Source: Synaphobranchus kaupii
Taxonomy: Eukaryota; Chordata; Actinopteri; Anguilliformes; Synaphobranchidae
Reading direction: 5' to 3'
DNA: 64,000 bases
Assembly: GCA_029718625.1 (NCBI GenBank)
Contig: CM056385.1
Location: 24,372,895-24,436,894, forward strand
Below the pieces are notes generated by a model, which ran no database searches, was not told where the DNA came from, and saw nothing but the letters and a program-made list of their open reading frames with translations. How positions within the stretch are numbered: the first letter of the stretch is position 1; each line of letters begins with the position of its first letter. Positions 1 to 11,273 of this stretch are shown here, one piece after another. The position numbers were made by a program, and so were the translations under genes.

Positions 1-185
1 GCGATCTGCTCCTGCTGAATGGCAAAAGCTAGCAGGTGTGGGCTTGGTTAGTACTTGGATGGGAGACCTAAGTTGTTGCTGGAAGTGAGATGTTGGTGGG
101 CCAGTAGAGGGCAATCATCTCTTTAGTCAAATCTTCCCTTTGGTCAAATATGCCCCAATAGAGTGATCACCCTCAAACACATCAA

Positions 186-255
186 GGCCACTGTGGCGTA
201 ACGGTAGAGTCTTGGACTCTGGAAGGTGAGCTTGAGGGTTCAAACCTCATTTTTT
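186..255 (+). repeat. tRNA-like module T1 with an adjacent T6 run
   Basis: There is a tRNA-type A box (GTGGCGTAACGGTAGAG) and, about 35 bases on, a B box (GGGTTCAAACC). The sequence between them resembles the anticodon arm of a glutamine tRNA only loosely (TTGGACTCTGG). Six T follow at 250-255, a possible Pol III terminator. The acceptor stem does not pair properly, so this is a tRNA-derived promoter module, not a functional tRNA. It recurs in every unit (near 5821, 11458, 17089, 22723, 28353 and 33987). Confidence 0.65.
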
Positions 256-322
256 ATCTTTATTCCTCATATTTTTATGATCTCAGCTTCTTCACTCCAC
301 TTCAGAGCTCACAAAACAGCTA

Positions 323-389
323 AGGATACTTTGGCACAACGGTATTGTCTTTGTCTGTGGACACAGCACTTCAGGGTTCAAACCTCACT
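323..389 (+). repeat. tRNA-like module T2
   Basis: An A box-like TTTGGCACAACGGTATTG is followed by the B box GGGTTCAAACC, the same B-box sequence as module T1, at tRNA-like spacing. The structure is degenerate. It may share a source with T1, because both end in GGGTTCAAACCTCA. It is repeated once per array unit. Confidence 0.55.
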
Positions 390-621
390 CTTCACCTACA
401 TCTCTGTGGTCTCATTTTCTGTCCAAGATTGTGGTGAGAATTCAATTAAATTCAATAAACTTTAATTGTCCCCGTAGGGCAATTGAAATGGCAGCAAAAG
501 CACATAGGTACATAAAGGTATAAAAAACAACAGAAGGGACAGGCTTTTTGAATGTTCTTTCTCCTCTCTTTTTGCATCTTCATGAATTCACTGCAGGAAA
601 ACCCAACAAAGAAATGCAAGT

Positions 622-686
622 TACAGTGGCTCAAAGGAATGGTTCTGGTTTAGCAACGCCAAGGTCTGGGGTTCAATCCCCATTCA
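622..686 (+). repeat. tRNA-like module T3
   Basis: TGGCTCAAAGGAATGG fits an A box, and GGGTTCAATCCCC is a strong T-arm/B box with a 5-bp stem. The anticodon region is not recognisable. It is repeated once per array unit. An imperfect run of TTGTACCA (710-730) follows. Confidence 0.55.
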
Positions 687-766
687 GGTTTGCACAACTT
701 TTGTCCATTGTACCATTGTACCATTGTGCCATTTAAGTTTGTAGAAAAACAAAACACAAATGCAAA

Positions 767-838
767 GGACTCCGTGGCGTAGGAGGTTGGACCGCACTTC
801 ACGTGGGTCGATGTTGCCGGTTCGATTCCCCGAGTGCC
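767..838 (+). repeat. tRNA-like module T4, best-preserved fold
   Basis: GTGGCGTAGGAGGTTGG gives an A box and GCCGGTTCGATTCC a consensus B box. The 5' GGACTC can pair with the 3' GAGTGCC with one bulged base, so an acceptor-like stem survives. The anticodon arm is irregular. It is repeated once per array unit (near 6402, 12039, 17670, 23304, 28934 and 34568). Confidence 0.6.
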
Positions 839-855
839 ACACCTGAGCAATGTTG

Positions 856-960
856 GTGGTCCCCAAGGGTGGGGGAGTGGTATGGATGCGGTGGTCCCCA
901 AGGGTGGGGGAGTGGTATGGATGCGGTGGTCCCCAAGGGTGGGGGAGTTGTATGAATGGG
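856..960 (+). repeat. 35-bp minisatellite, 3 copies
   Basis: Three copies start at 856, 891 and 926, each with GTGGTCCCCAAGGGTGGGGG. The third is diverged at its end. It is G-rich on this strand and recurs in each unit directly behind tRNA-like module T4. Open frames through it on either strand (Pro/His- or Gly/Trp-rich) are by-products of the repeat. Confidence 0.9.
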
Positions 961-1954
961 GTGTGAATGAAGGGGAAGTGGCGGTTGTGGCCCCCCCTGA
1001 AAGTTGGAAGCAAAACACAGGGGGTTATGCAACTTTTTTGGAGCACAAACTTTTTGGCTGTAAGGCGAAAAAGTTGAGAATTCGGCCAGGCCCCACCCTC
1101 CATTAGTGCATTACTACAGACAGTATCACATACAACTATAATCAAATGAGTTTGTTTTAGTTAAAACAAATTGATTTGATTGCATAGAAGTATGTAAGAC
1201 TGTAAGTAGTAATACACTAATCTACACCAAATGTGGTGCATAAAAACAAAAAGAAAGCAAAACTCATACTTACACAGCTCCTCCGTCTGGGGACTTCCTG
1301 CTTCTCCTCCGCATGGTCAGCTCATCTGTTAGACGCCCACAGTGCTTCCCTGATGCATATGCCTTGGTGCTGGGTAGCGTACCTATGGATTGGATTTCAG
1401 GACACGGTACTGGTACACACACTGGGCTGAATGACAAATGTCTTGGGACTTAGGTCGAGCATATGAGCAACACAGAGCTCTTAGGACGGCACAGATTTCA
1501 GAGGTTTTGGGTCATGGATCCACCCAGGGCAGATTCCAGACGGTCTTAAGGCTTGTTGCAGCTGCTGGTCGCACTCTGAGGCCTTAAGACTTGTATCTGC
1601 CGTAAATTCTCGAGACCTGTAACGGGCCTAGTTCTTGACATGGATTCTGATACTACAATTCACAAGTGTTGAGATATGAACCAGGCCAAAGTCGTGACAA
1701 CGAGGCCCTGGGACCTGAGTATGAGACATAAAGTATACATACCACCGCACCTGGGACACCGGCACACTTCAGAACGTACGCACTGGGTTTGCACACAGAT
1801 AAACCGGGGCCACAATTGCTTGCGGGGCTGCAGAAAAGCTGGAGTGAAAAAGAGAGGTTGAAACATGTTTAAAATCACCAATATCTGTTAGAATAAATTA
1901 TGCGGGAAAACACATGAGAAGCTGTGACTTGGATTATTATTTCTTCATATATTT
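961..1954. other. Array unit segment without recognised gene
   Basis: This spacer is followed in every unit by a GC-richer stretch (1275-1860) with several short open frames on both strands. None has a recognisable domain, a consistent start context or splice borders. The sequence between 1430 and 1640 includes the near-mirrored words GGTCTTAAGGC and GGCCTTAAGAC. Nothing else is recognised. Confidence 0.5.
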
Positions 1955-2475
1955 ATAAATATGCACAGTGAAAATGGTGATGGTTAAATCCCCCCATGAA
2001 GTTTAATTAGAGTTTGAAGTTGGCCATCTCATGTCCTTGTATATAACAGTACTACCACATTTTGACCACAAGATGGTGCCATTTTAACAGATAGTTGAAA
2101 TGGCACCATCTTGTGGTCAAAATGTGGTAGTACTATATGTGATATACATCTCATATCCTTGTATTTCACACAGTACTACCACATTTTGACCACAAGATGG
2201 TGCCATTTCAACTATTTGTTAAAATGGCACCATCTTGTGGTCAAAATGTGGTAGTACTATATGTGATATACATCTCATATCCTTGTATTTCACACAGTAC
2301 TACCACATTTTGACCACAAGATGGTGCCATTTCAACTATCTCTTAAAATGGCACCATCTTGTGGTCAAAATGTGGTAGTACTGTTATATACAAGGATATG
2401 AGATGGCCAACTTCAAACTCTAATTAAACTTCATGGGGGGGTTTTAACGTCACCATTTTCACTGTGCATATTTAT
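1955..2475. mobile_element. Foldback element with three internal hairpins
   Basis: The ends form a long inverted repeat (about 130 bp per arm, beginning ATAAATATGCACAGTG). Inside, a 124-bp module is tandemly repeated three times. Each module is a hairpin with 36-bp arms: 2049-2084 with 2098-2133, 2173-2208 with 2222-2257, and 2297-2332 with 2346-2381. Arms carry CACATTTTGACCACAAGATG and its complement. No coding capacity is seen, so it is best described as a non-autonomous MITE-like foldback whose core was duplicated. Copies: 7592-8112, 13229-13749, 18858-19378, 24494-25014, 30122-30642 and 35757-36277. Confidence 0.9.
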
Positions 2476-4259
2476 GAAAGGATGTGCAAACCTTCTATAG
2501 CCAGTATGTACTTACATAGGACCACATGTACTTATAAATCTGAAATATTTTGACATCTGGAATAACACCTGATATGACAGAAAAATACAAAAATAAAACA
2601 GCCAAGGCAGAAAGCTAGCTATTGCTGCTGTTAACTAAAGTGGATCATCGTAAACTTGATTACTAACCTAGTTATATAAATCTGAGGGACAGTCATAAAA
2701 AGCAAACATATCTATCATCATATTTAGTGAGCTAGACTGATAGTGGCTTATGAGAAAGGATGAATAAAGCATCTTGCTCCAGACAAGAAGTCCATGCAGT
2801 CGAGTCAAGGTAAATGTATTCATAGGTGTGGAAAAAACTCAACATCCATACCATTGTTACTGTAATTGTAAATTATGAGTGTTTAAATTGGAAGTTACGC
2901 AGTGTTGCATTTTACTAGTGAATTTACTCAAAATAATCCGATTTTTTTTTCTAGGTTTAAATAATTTGACAGATAACTAGCAACACGATACATGTATAAT
3001 GGAGTATAATGTTACTTTGTAAATGGTAACCATATAAAAAGACTTTCGGTATATTTAGCAACGTGACAAGCCATACAACATTAGCTAACACATTAGCGGG
3101 GCGGGGGCGCGTCAAGTTGCATGCCTGCTTAAACGATCTTGCCAACATTAGCTGGCTTGTTTATTCAATGGTCCCTGTCTAGCTAGTGTTCTCTACAAAG
3201 CCAGCTAACTAGTTCAATTTATCGATGCAAGCTTTGTTAAATATATGGATATATAATTAGGTATCACACGCGAAGCATACGAAGTGCTATTTTCAAAAGT
3301 TGGAGTTAGCTGGTAGACATTACATAGTTAACTTTGTCTTGCTACAAAATAAGTAATTACCTTTCTGTAGCACTGTACGGTGGAAGAATGTTTACGAGTC
3401 GCAGATGTACACCACATGGCCTTTCGACAATGGTTTATTCGGGAAATGAAGTCAAAGGTCTCGTCGGCTTCAGTAATCGCGTCTTGTTATTGACAACATA
3501 GCTATCCCATAAGCGCTTTCAAAAAACATAAACATTGCGTCACGGTTGATCAAACCATATTAACTGGAGTTTCATTTTGGCTGTGTCCGAATACGACCCC
3601 TACACACTTTTGGGTACGCATATTTGAGTCCACTTCGTCAAAAAGCTTTTGAGTGTGCGATTTTTCTCACAAATGGGGGCACTTAAATTACCAAAACGAA
3701 CCCCTTATTTCCGGGGTGTTGTTGAGGGAGTTCAGGAGCACACTCACCTGCAGAATTGTGCACTCATCCAACAATTTCAGCAAGTAAGGCGGAAGTAAAA
3801 ACGTAATATACATAGAGCGTTTATTCGCATAACTATGGCAGAGATTCTGACTATGGTACAAGAGTGAGTCATATCCACAAAACTATATACTATATATCAG
3901 TTAATATTCCTGCATATTTAAGCAGTTGATTCCTATTCGATCGTATGTTGCTATCAGCTCATTTAGCAGCTTAGCAAGCAGTTCTGTAGGCTATCGTGCT
4001 GTGTGTGTTAACGTTAATAAACTTTCAGCGCAAAACTGTGTTGTCCATATGACTTTGAATGTATGGTTTGAATGTTTGAAGGCAAAGATTGCAGTGAACA
4101 ATGTTGGAAATTGAAATTGTGATTAGGCTACTTTTGAATAGGAGAGTGGGCTGTCCATTCTCCTTATTCATTTTTTATTCATGTTTATTCAGTCAGGGGG
4201 AAGCATAGAAGGTGACAGATAGAGATGTTACAGTGCAGAAAGTGTATTGGTGAACACCT
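2476..4259. other. Array unit segment with GC box and candidate minus-strand splice donors
   Basis: No protein gene is supported. A GC-rich island at 3096-3112 (GCGGGGCGGGGGCGCG) could be an Sp1-type promoter element. On the minus strand, AGAAAG|GTAATT near 3355 and CTGCAG|GTGAGT near 3748 look like splice donors. On the plus strand a short ATG frame starts at 3836 (Met-Ala-Glu-Ile-Leu) and stops after ten codons. These are hints of transcription at most. Stretch 3415-4259 has no counterpart at the array's right edge. Confidence 0.35.
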
Positions 4260-4517
4260 CCCAGATAGCAAGCGAACGTTGAATCGACGTAGATTCAATG
4301 TGGAATTCCGACGTTGATTCAACATCAATTTGCTCATCGAGATCACGTTGTCAGAATACCGACAAATATTGAATAATCAAGGTTAAATATTTACATGATA
4401 TTTAAAAGTTTTAATGTTTGTTGCCATCACTGACTCACTCCATTAGCTTTCAACGTGATTTCGATGAGCAAATTGATGTTGAATCCACGTCGATTCAACG
4501 TTCGCTTGCTATCTGGG
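4260..4517. mobile_element. MITE with CCCAGATAGCAAGCGAACG ends (deleted form)
   Basis: The left end CCCAGATAGCAAGCGAACG is matched by its reverse complement at 4499-4517, and arm similarity continues inward through GATTCAAC-rich sequence. No open frame codes for a transposase. Compared with the fuller copy at 37518-37807, it lacks about 24 bp in the right arm, between two ACGTCG direct repeats, and about 8 bp near 4350. It recurs in all six full units (9897-10154 in unit 2). Confidence 0.85.
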
Positions 4518-4632
4518 TAATTAAAGGGAGAAAGTTGCGCACCTCTACTGGGGAACGGGGATGAGTGCAGACACCAACCATACAGCATGGAGAGTGTATT
4601 CTTAATACCTGCACCTTGCAGACAGATATGCA

Positions 4633-4858
4633 GGGCGGCAGTGTAGTATAATGGTTAAGGAACTCGCCTTGTAACCGAAAGGTTGCAGGTTCGATTCCCC
4701 GGTTGGACACTGCCGTTGTACCCTTGAGCAAGGTACTTAACCTGAATCGCTTCAGTATATCCAGCTGTCTGAATGGATAATATGTAAAAAAATAAATAAA
4801 TAAATAAAAAATGTAAGTCACTCTGGATAAGAGCATCTGCTAAATGCCTATAATGTAA
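4633..4858 (+). mobile_element. tRNA-derived SINE (teleost V-SINE-like)
   Basis: The head is tRNA-like: A box TAGTATAATGGTTAAGG, anticodon-arm region GCCTTGTAACCGAAAGG, B box GGTTCGATTCC, and a T-arm closing into CACTGCCG. A conserved body follows (GAGCAAGGTACTTAACCTGA), then an A-rich stretch and the tail CTCTGGATAAGAGCATCTGC, common in fish SINE/LINE 3' ends. Comparison with the empty site at 37920 sets the insertion limits to within a base and shows no obvious target duplication. Other copies: 10270-10495, 15901-16126, 21536-21760, 27165-27390 and 32799-33024. Minus-strand open frames over it are spurious. Confidence 0.92.
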
Positions 4859-5620
4859 TTAAGGGAGGTTGTAAATTAATGATGAATGGTCTCCTCCGCA
4901 TTCATTAAAGAGTGATTTTGAATTAAAAAAATATTATGTTCAAACTTTATTTGCATAGCCACCAGAGCGTGTGAGCGGAACACTAGTTTTGAATCAAATT
5001 ATTTCAATAATCTGGACAGCTCATGCTATTTCTTCACCACAACAGGAAAAGATGATAGCCGATAGCCTAAACGAATGCGATTGTTACCAATATTCAACAA
5101 AGGGATTAGTATCCACAAATTATGGAAAGTTTCTATTTTAGATTTATATAACAAGGAATGCAACAAAAATACTCAAATGTGTGTGTAATGCACACGTTGC
5201 CTAAAGAAAAATTGTGATTGAAATTGTGATTACTATGCTATAGGAAATTTCATACATAGGTTAGTTTGTGCATTGTTAATTGGAAACGCGAACACAGAAA
5301 GGTTTGCTGTCGGTTACTGCATCCGAATGCAGCTCGTTTTCGTTTGTTTTCCAACCTTGTTGGGGGAGGGAAATCCCCCTTTTTTTTCTGAAATCTGGCA
5401 GCCCTGAAAATGTATCCTTCAAAGTCCCCCATTAAATGAAACAAAGGTTTTCACAAAGTAGCTTACATATGTTATGCTGTTGGTTTATAATTTGCCTCCT
5501 TGTCTACTTTGTGTTCATTATGTTCATATGGTTAGCTAACATGCATACACATTCTCATTAAATATTTCAGATTACCCACAGTGCAGTTTGTGTGTTATAA
5601 AATGAAGAGGCATTTTATCA
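4859..5620. other. Array unit segment without recognised gene
   Basis: This is AT-rich spacer between the SINE and the next 5S-like module. It holds a C/T-rich stretch near 5365-5390. A 64-codon minus-strand frame (5250-5444) repeats in each unit but has no recognisable motif. Nothing else is seen. Confidence 0.5.
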
Positions 5621-5757
5621 GCAGCCATACCACCATGCGATCTGCTCCTGCTGAATGGCAAAAGCTAAGCAGGTGTGGGCTTGGTTAGTACTTGGATGGG
5701 AGACCTAAGTTGTTGCTGGCAGTGATGTTGGTGGGCCAGTAGAGGGCAATCATCTCT
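5621..5757 (+). repeat. 5S-rRNA-derived (SINE3-like) module, one per unit
   Basis: The module keeps the internal promoter of a 5S rRNA gene: a box A-like AAGCTAAGCAGG and an intact box C stretch GGTTAGTACTTGGATGGGAG. The 3' part of 5S is replaced by a different tail (GTTGTTGCTGGCAGTG, then GGGCCAGTAGAGGGCAA). It is therefore not a working 5S gene but resembles the 5S-derived head of fish SINE3 elements. Copies start near 11258, 16889, 22523, 28153 and 33787; the window begins inside the first, whose remainder is 1-121. Related copies lie on the minus strand at 38291-38435 and 38809-38951. Confidence 0.8.
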
Positions 5758-8700
5758 TTAGTCAAATCTTCCCTTTGGTCAAATATGCCCCAATAGAGTG
5801 ATCACCCTCAAACACATCAAGGCCACTGTGGCGTAACGGTAGAGTCTTGGACTCTGGAAGGTGAGCTTGAGGGTTCAAACCTCATTTTTTATCTTTATTC
5901 CTCATATTTTTATGATCTCAGCTTCTTCACTCCACTTCAGAGCTCACAAAACAGCTAAGGATACTTTGGCACAACGGTATTGTCTTTGTCTGTGGACACA
6001 GCACTTCAGGGTTCAAACCTCACTCTTCACCTACATCTCTGTGGTCTCATTTTCTGTCCAAGATTGTGGTGAGAATTCAATTAAATTCAATAAACTTTAA
6101 TTGTCCCCGTAGGGCAATTGAAATGGCAGCAAAAGCACATAGGTACATAAAGGTATAAAAAACAACAGAAGGGACAGGCTTTTTGAATGTTCTTTCTCCT
6201 CTCTTTTTGCATCTTCATGAATTCACTGCAGGAAAACCCAACAAAGAAATGCAAGTTACAGTGGCTCAAAGGAATGGTTCTGGTTTAGCAACGCCAAGGT
6301 CTGGGGTTCAATCCCCATTCAGGTTTGCACAACTTTTGTCCATTGTACCATTGTACCATTGTGCCATTTAAGTTTGTAGAAAAACAAAACACAAATGCAA
6401 AGGACTCCGTGGCGTAGGAGGTTGGACCGCACTTCACGTGGGTCGATGTTGCCGGTTCGATTCCCCGAGTGCCACACCTGAGCAATGTTGGTGGTCCCCA
6501 AGGGTGGGGGAGTGGTATGGATGCGGTGGTCCCCAAGGGTGGGGGAGTGGTATGGATGCGGTGGTCCCCAAGGGTGGGGGAGTTGTATGAATGGGGTGTG
6601 AATGAAGGGGAAGTGGCGGTTGTGGCCCCCCCTGAAAGTTGGAAGCAAAACACAGGGGGGGTTATGCAACTTTTTTGGAGCACAAACTTTTTGGCTGTTA
6701 GGCGAAAAAGTTGAGAATTCGGCCAGGCCCCACCCTCCATTAGTGCATTACTACAGACAGTATCACATACAACTATAATCAAATGAGTTTGTTTTAGTTA
6801 AAACAAATTGATTTGATTGCATAGAAGTATGTAAGACTGTAAGTAGTAATACACTAATCTACACCAAATGTGGTGCATAAAAACAAAAAGAAAGCAAAAC
6901 TCATACTTACACAGCTCCTCCGTCTGGGGACTTCCTGCTTCTCCTCCGCATGGTCAGCTCATCTGTTAGACGCCCACAGTGCTTCCCTGATGCATATGCC
7001 TTGGTGCTGGGTAGCGTACCTATGGATTGGATTTCAGGACACGGTACTGGTACACACACTGGGCTGAATGACAAATGTCTTGGGACTTAGGTCGAGCATA
7101 TGAGCAACACAGAGCTCTTAGGACGGCACAGATTTCAGAGGTTTTGGGTCATGGATCCACCCAGGGCAGATTCCAGACGGTCTTAAGGCTTGTTGCAGCT
7201 GCTGGTCGCACTCTGAGGCCTTAAGACTTGTATCTGCCGTAAATTCTCGAGACCTGTAACGGGCCTAGTTCTTGACATGGATTCTGATACTACAATTCAC
7301 AAGTGTTGAGATATGAACCAGGCCAAAGTCGTGACAACGAGGCCCTGGGACCTGAGTATGAGACATAAAGTATACATACCACCGCACCTGGGACACCGGC
7401 ACACTTCAGAACGTACGCACTGGGTTTGCACACAGATAAACCGGGGCCACAATTGCTTGCGGGGCTGCAGAAAAGCTGGAGTGAAAAAGAGAGGTTGAAA
7501 CATGTTTAAAATCACCAATATCTGTTAGAATAAATTATGCGGGAAAACACATGAGAAGCTGTGACTTGGATTATTATTTCTTCATATATTTATAAATATG
7601 CACAGTGAAAATGGTGATGGTTAAATCCCCCCATGAAGTTTAATTAGAGTTTGAAGTTGGCCATCTCATGTCCTTGTATATAACAGTACTACCACATTTT
7701 GACCACAAGATGGTGCCATTTTAACAGATAGTTGAAATGGCACCATCTTGTGGTCAAAATGTGGTAGTACTATATGTGATATACATCTCATATCCTTGTA
7801 TTTCACACAGTACTACCACATTTTGACCACAAGATGGTGCCATTTCAACTATTTGTTAAAATGGCACCATCTTGTGGTCAAAATGTGGTAGTACTATATG
7901 TGATATACATCTCATATCCTTGTATTTCACACAGTACTACCACATTTTGACCACAAGATGGTGCCATTTCAACTATCTCTTAAAATGGCACCATCTTGTG
8001 GTCAAAATGTGGTAGTACTGTTATATACAAGGATATGAGATGGCCAACTTCAAACTCTAATTAAACTTCATGGGGGGGTTTTAACGTCACCATTTTCACT
8101 GTGCATATTTATGAAAGGATGTGCAAACCTTCTATAGCCAGTATGTACTTACATAGGACCACATGTACTTATAAATCTGAAATATTTTGACATCTGGAAT
8201 AACACCTGATATGACAGAAAAATACAAAAATAAAACAGCCAAGGCAGAAAGCTAGCTATTGCTGCTGTTAACTAAAGTGGATCATCGTAAACTTGATTAC
8301 TAACCTAGTTATATAAATCTGAGGGACAGTCATAAAAAGCAAACATATCTATCATCATATTTAGTGAGCTAGACTGATAGTGGCTTATGAGAAAGGATGA
8401 ATAAAGCATCTTGCTCCAGACAAGAAGTCCATGCAGTCGAGTCAAGGTAAATGTATTCATAGGTGTGGAAAAAACTCAACATCCATACCATTGTTACTGT
8501 AATTGTAAATTATGAGTGTTTAAATTGGAAGTTACGCAGTGTTGCATTTTACTAGTGAATTTACTCAAAATAATCCGATTTTTTTTTCTAGGTTTAAATA
8601 ATTTGACAGATAACTAGCAACACGATACATGTATAATGGAGTATAATGTTACTTTGTAAATGGTAACCATATAAAAAGACTTTCGGTATATTTAGCAACG

Positions 8701-11273
8701 TGACAAGCCATACAACATTAGCTAACACATTAGCGGGGCGGGGGCGCGTCAAGTTGCATGCCTGCTTAAACGATCTTGCCAACATTAGCTGGCTTGTTTA
8801 TTCAATGGTCCCTGTCTAGCTAGTGTTCTCTACAAAGCCAGCTAACTAGTTCAATTTATCGATGCAAGCTTTGTTAAATATATGGATATATAATTAGGTA
8901 TCACACGCGAAGCATACGAAGTGCTATTTTCAAAAGTTGGAGTTAGCTGGTAGACATTACATAGTTAACTTTGTCTTGCTACAAAATAAGTAATTACCTT
9001 TCTGTAGCACTGTACGGTGGAAGAATGTTTACGAGTCGCAGATGTACACCACATGGCCTTTCGACAATGGTTTATTCGGGAAATGAAGTCAAAGGTCTCG
9101 TCGGCTTCAGTAATCGCGTCTTGTTATTGACAACATAGCTATCCCATAAGCGCTTTCAAAAAACATAAACATTGCGTCACGGTTGATCAAACCATATTAA
9201 CTGGAGTTTCATTTTGGCTGTGTCCGAATACGACCCCTACACACTTTTGGGTACGCATATTTGAGTCCACTTCGTCAAAAAGCTTTTGAGTGTGCGATTT
9301 TTCTCACAAATGGGGGCACTTAAATTACCAAAACGAACCCCTTATTTCCGGGGTGTTGTTGAGGGAGTTCAGGAGCACACTCACCTGCAGAATTGTGCAC
9401 TCATCCAACAATTTCAGCAAGTAAGGCGGAAGTAAAAACGTAATATACATAGAGCGTTTATTCGCATAACTATGGCAGAGATTCTGACTATGGTACAAGA
9501 GTGAGTCATATCCACAAAACTATATACTATATATCAGTTAATATTCCTGCATATTTAAGCAGTTGATTCCTATTCGATCGTATGTTGCTATCAGCTCATT
9601 TAGCAGCTTAGCAAGCAGTTCTGTAGGCTATCGTGCTGTGTGTGTTAACGTTAATAAACTTTCAGCGCAAAACTGTGTTGTCCATATGACTTTGAATGTA
9701 TGGTTTGAATGTTTGAAGGCAAAGATTGCAGTGAACAATGTTGGAAATTGAAATTGTGATTAGGCTACTTTTGAATAGGAGAGTGGGCTGTCCATTCTCC
9801 TTATTCATTTTTTATTCATGTTTATTCAGTCAGGGGGAAGCATAGAAGGTGACAGATAGAGATGTTACAGTGCAGAAAGTGTATTGGTGAACACCTCCCA
9901 GATAGCAAGCGAACGTTGAATCGACGTAGATTCAATGTGGAATTCCGACGTTGATTCAACATCAATTTGCTCATCGAGATCACGTTGTCAGAATACCGAC
10001 AAATATTGAATAATCAAGGTTAAATATTTACATGATATTTAAAAGTTTTAATGTTTGTTGCCATCACTGACTCACTCCATTAGCTTTCAACGTGATTTCG
10101 ATGAGCAAATTGATGTTGAATCCACGTCGATTCAACGTTCGCTTGCTATCTGGGTAATTAAAGGGAGAAAGTTGCGCACCTCTACTGGGGAACGGGGATG
10201 AGTGCAGACACCAACCATACAGCATGGAGAGTGTATTCTTAATACCTGCACCTTGCAGACAGATATGCAGGGCGGCAGTGTAGTATAATGGTTAAGGAAC
10301 TCGCCTTGTAACCGAAAGGTTGCAGGTTCGATTCCCCGGTTGGACACTGCCGTTGTACCCTTGAGCAAGGTACTTAACCTGAATCGCTTCAGTATATCCA
10401 GCTGTCTGAATGGATAATATGTAAAAAAATAAATAAATAAATAAAAAATGTAAGTCACTCTGGATAAGAGCATCTGCTAAATGCCTATAATGTAATTAAG
10501 GGAGGTTGTAAATTAATGATGAATGGTCTCCTCCGCATTCATTAAAGAGTGATTTTGAATTAAAAAAATATTATGTTCAAACTTTATTTGCATAGCCACC
10601 AGAGCGTGTGAGCGGAACACTAGTTTTGAATCAAATTATTTCAATAATCTGGACAGCTCATGCTATTTCTTCACCACAACAGGAAAAGATGATAGCCGAT
10701 AGCCTAAACGAATGCGATTGTTACCAATATTCAACAAAGGGATTAGTATCCACAAATTATGGAAAGTTTCTATTTTAGATTTATATAACAAGGAATGCAA
10801 CAAAAATACTCAAATGTGTGTGTAATGCACACGTTGCCTAAAGAAAAATTGTGATTGAAATTGTGATTACTATGCTATAGGAAATTTCATACATAGGTTA
10901 GTTTGTGCATTGTTAATTGGAAACGCGAACACAGAAAGGTTTGCTGTCGGTTACTGCATCCGAATGCAGCTCGTTTTCGTTTGTTTTCCAACCTTGTTGG
11001 GGGAGGGAAATCCCCCTTTTTTTTCTGAAATCTGGCAGCCCTGAAAATGTATCCTTCAAAGTCCCCCATTAAATGAAACAAAGGTTTTCACAAAGTAGCT
11101 TACATATGTTATGCTGTTGGTTTATAATTTGCCTCCTTGTCTACTTTGTGTTCATTATGTTCATATGGTTAGCTAACATGCATACACATTCTCATTAAAT
11201 ATTTCAGATTACCCACAGTGCAGTTTGTGTGTTATAAAATGAAGAGGCATTTTATCAGCAGCCATACCACCAT
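5637..11273 (+). repeat. Array unit 2
   Basis: This is a full unit of 5637 bp. It has seven G at the 6653-6660 run and the TTAGG variant near 6699, like unit 3. Its second half has the GTGAATTT, TATATACTATATATCAG and AACTCGCC states shared only with unit 1. Confidence 0.95.

Larger units (their letters stand above)
1..5636 (+). repeat. Array unit 1
   Basis: This is the first visible unit. Within its first 100 bases it differs from the others: one A is missing in the 5S box A region (GCTAGCAGG instead of GCTAAGCAGG), and it reads GGAAGTGAGATG where the others have GGCAGTGATG. Near 1017-1024 it has five G and then the TAAGG variant at 1061, a state shared with units 4 and 6. In its second half it matches unit 2. 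Confidence 0.95.

Noticed and set aside
767..838. Functional tRNA gene
   Set aside because: The A and B boxes and a bulged acceptor stem exist, but the anticodon arm does not fold acceptably by eye.
650..1145. Overlapping minus-strand frames of 77-165 codons rich in Pro and His, repeated in each unit
   Set aside because: They read through tRNA-like modules and the 35-bp minisatellite. Their lengths change between units with a G-run and single-base changes, so no frame is conserved.
4495..4836. 113-codon minus-strand frame in each unit
   Set aside because: It is the reverse reading of the tRNA-derived SINE plus the MITE end. Its peptide (Arg-Gly-Ile-Glu-Pro-Ala) is the usual artefact of a reversed B box.
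5621..5757. Functional 5S rRNA gene cluster
   Set aside because: Only the internal promoter is conserved. The 3' third and the closing stem are replaced, so a proper 5S RNA could not be made.
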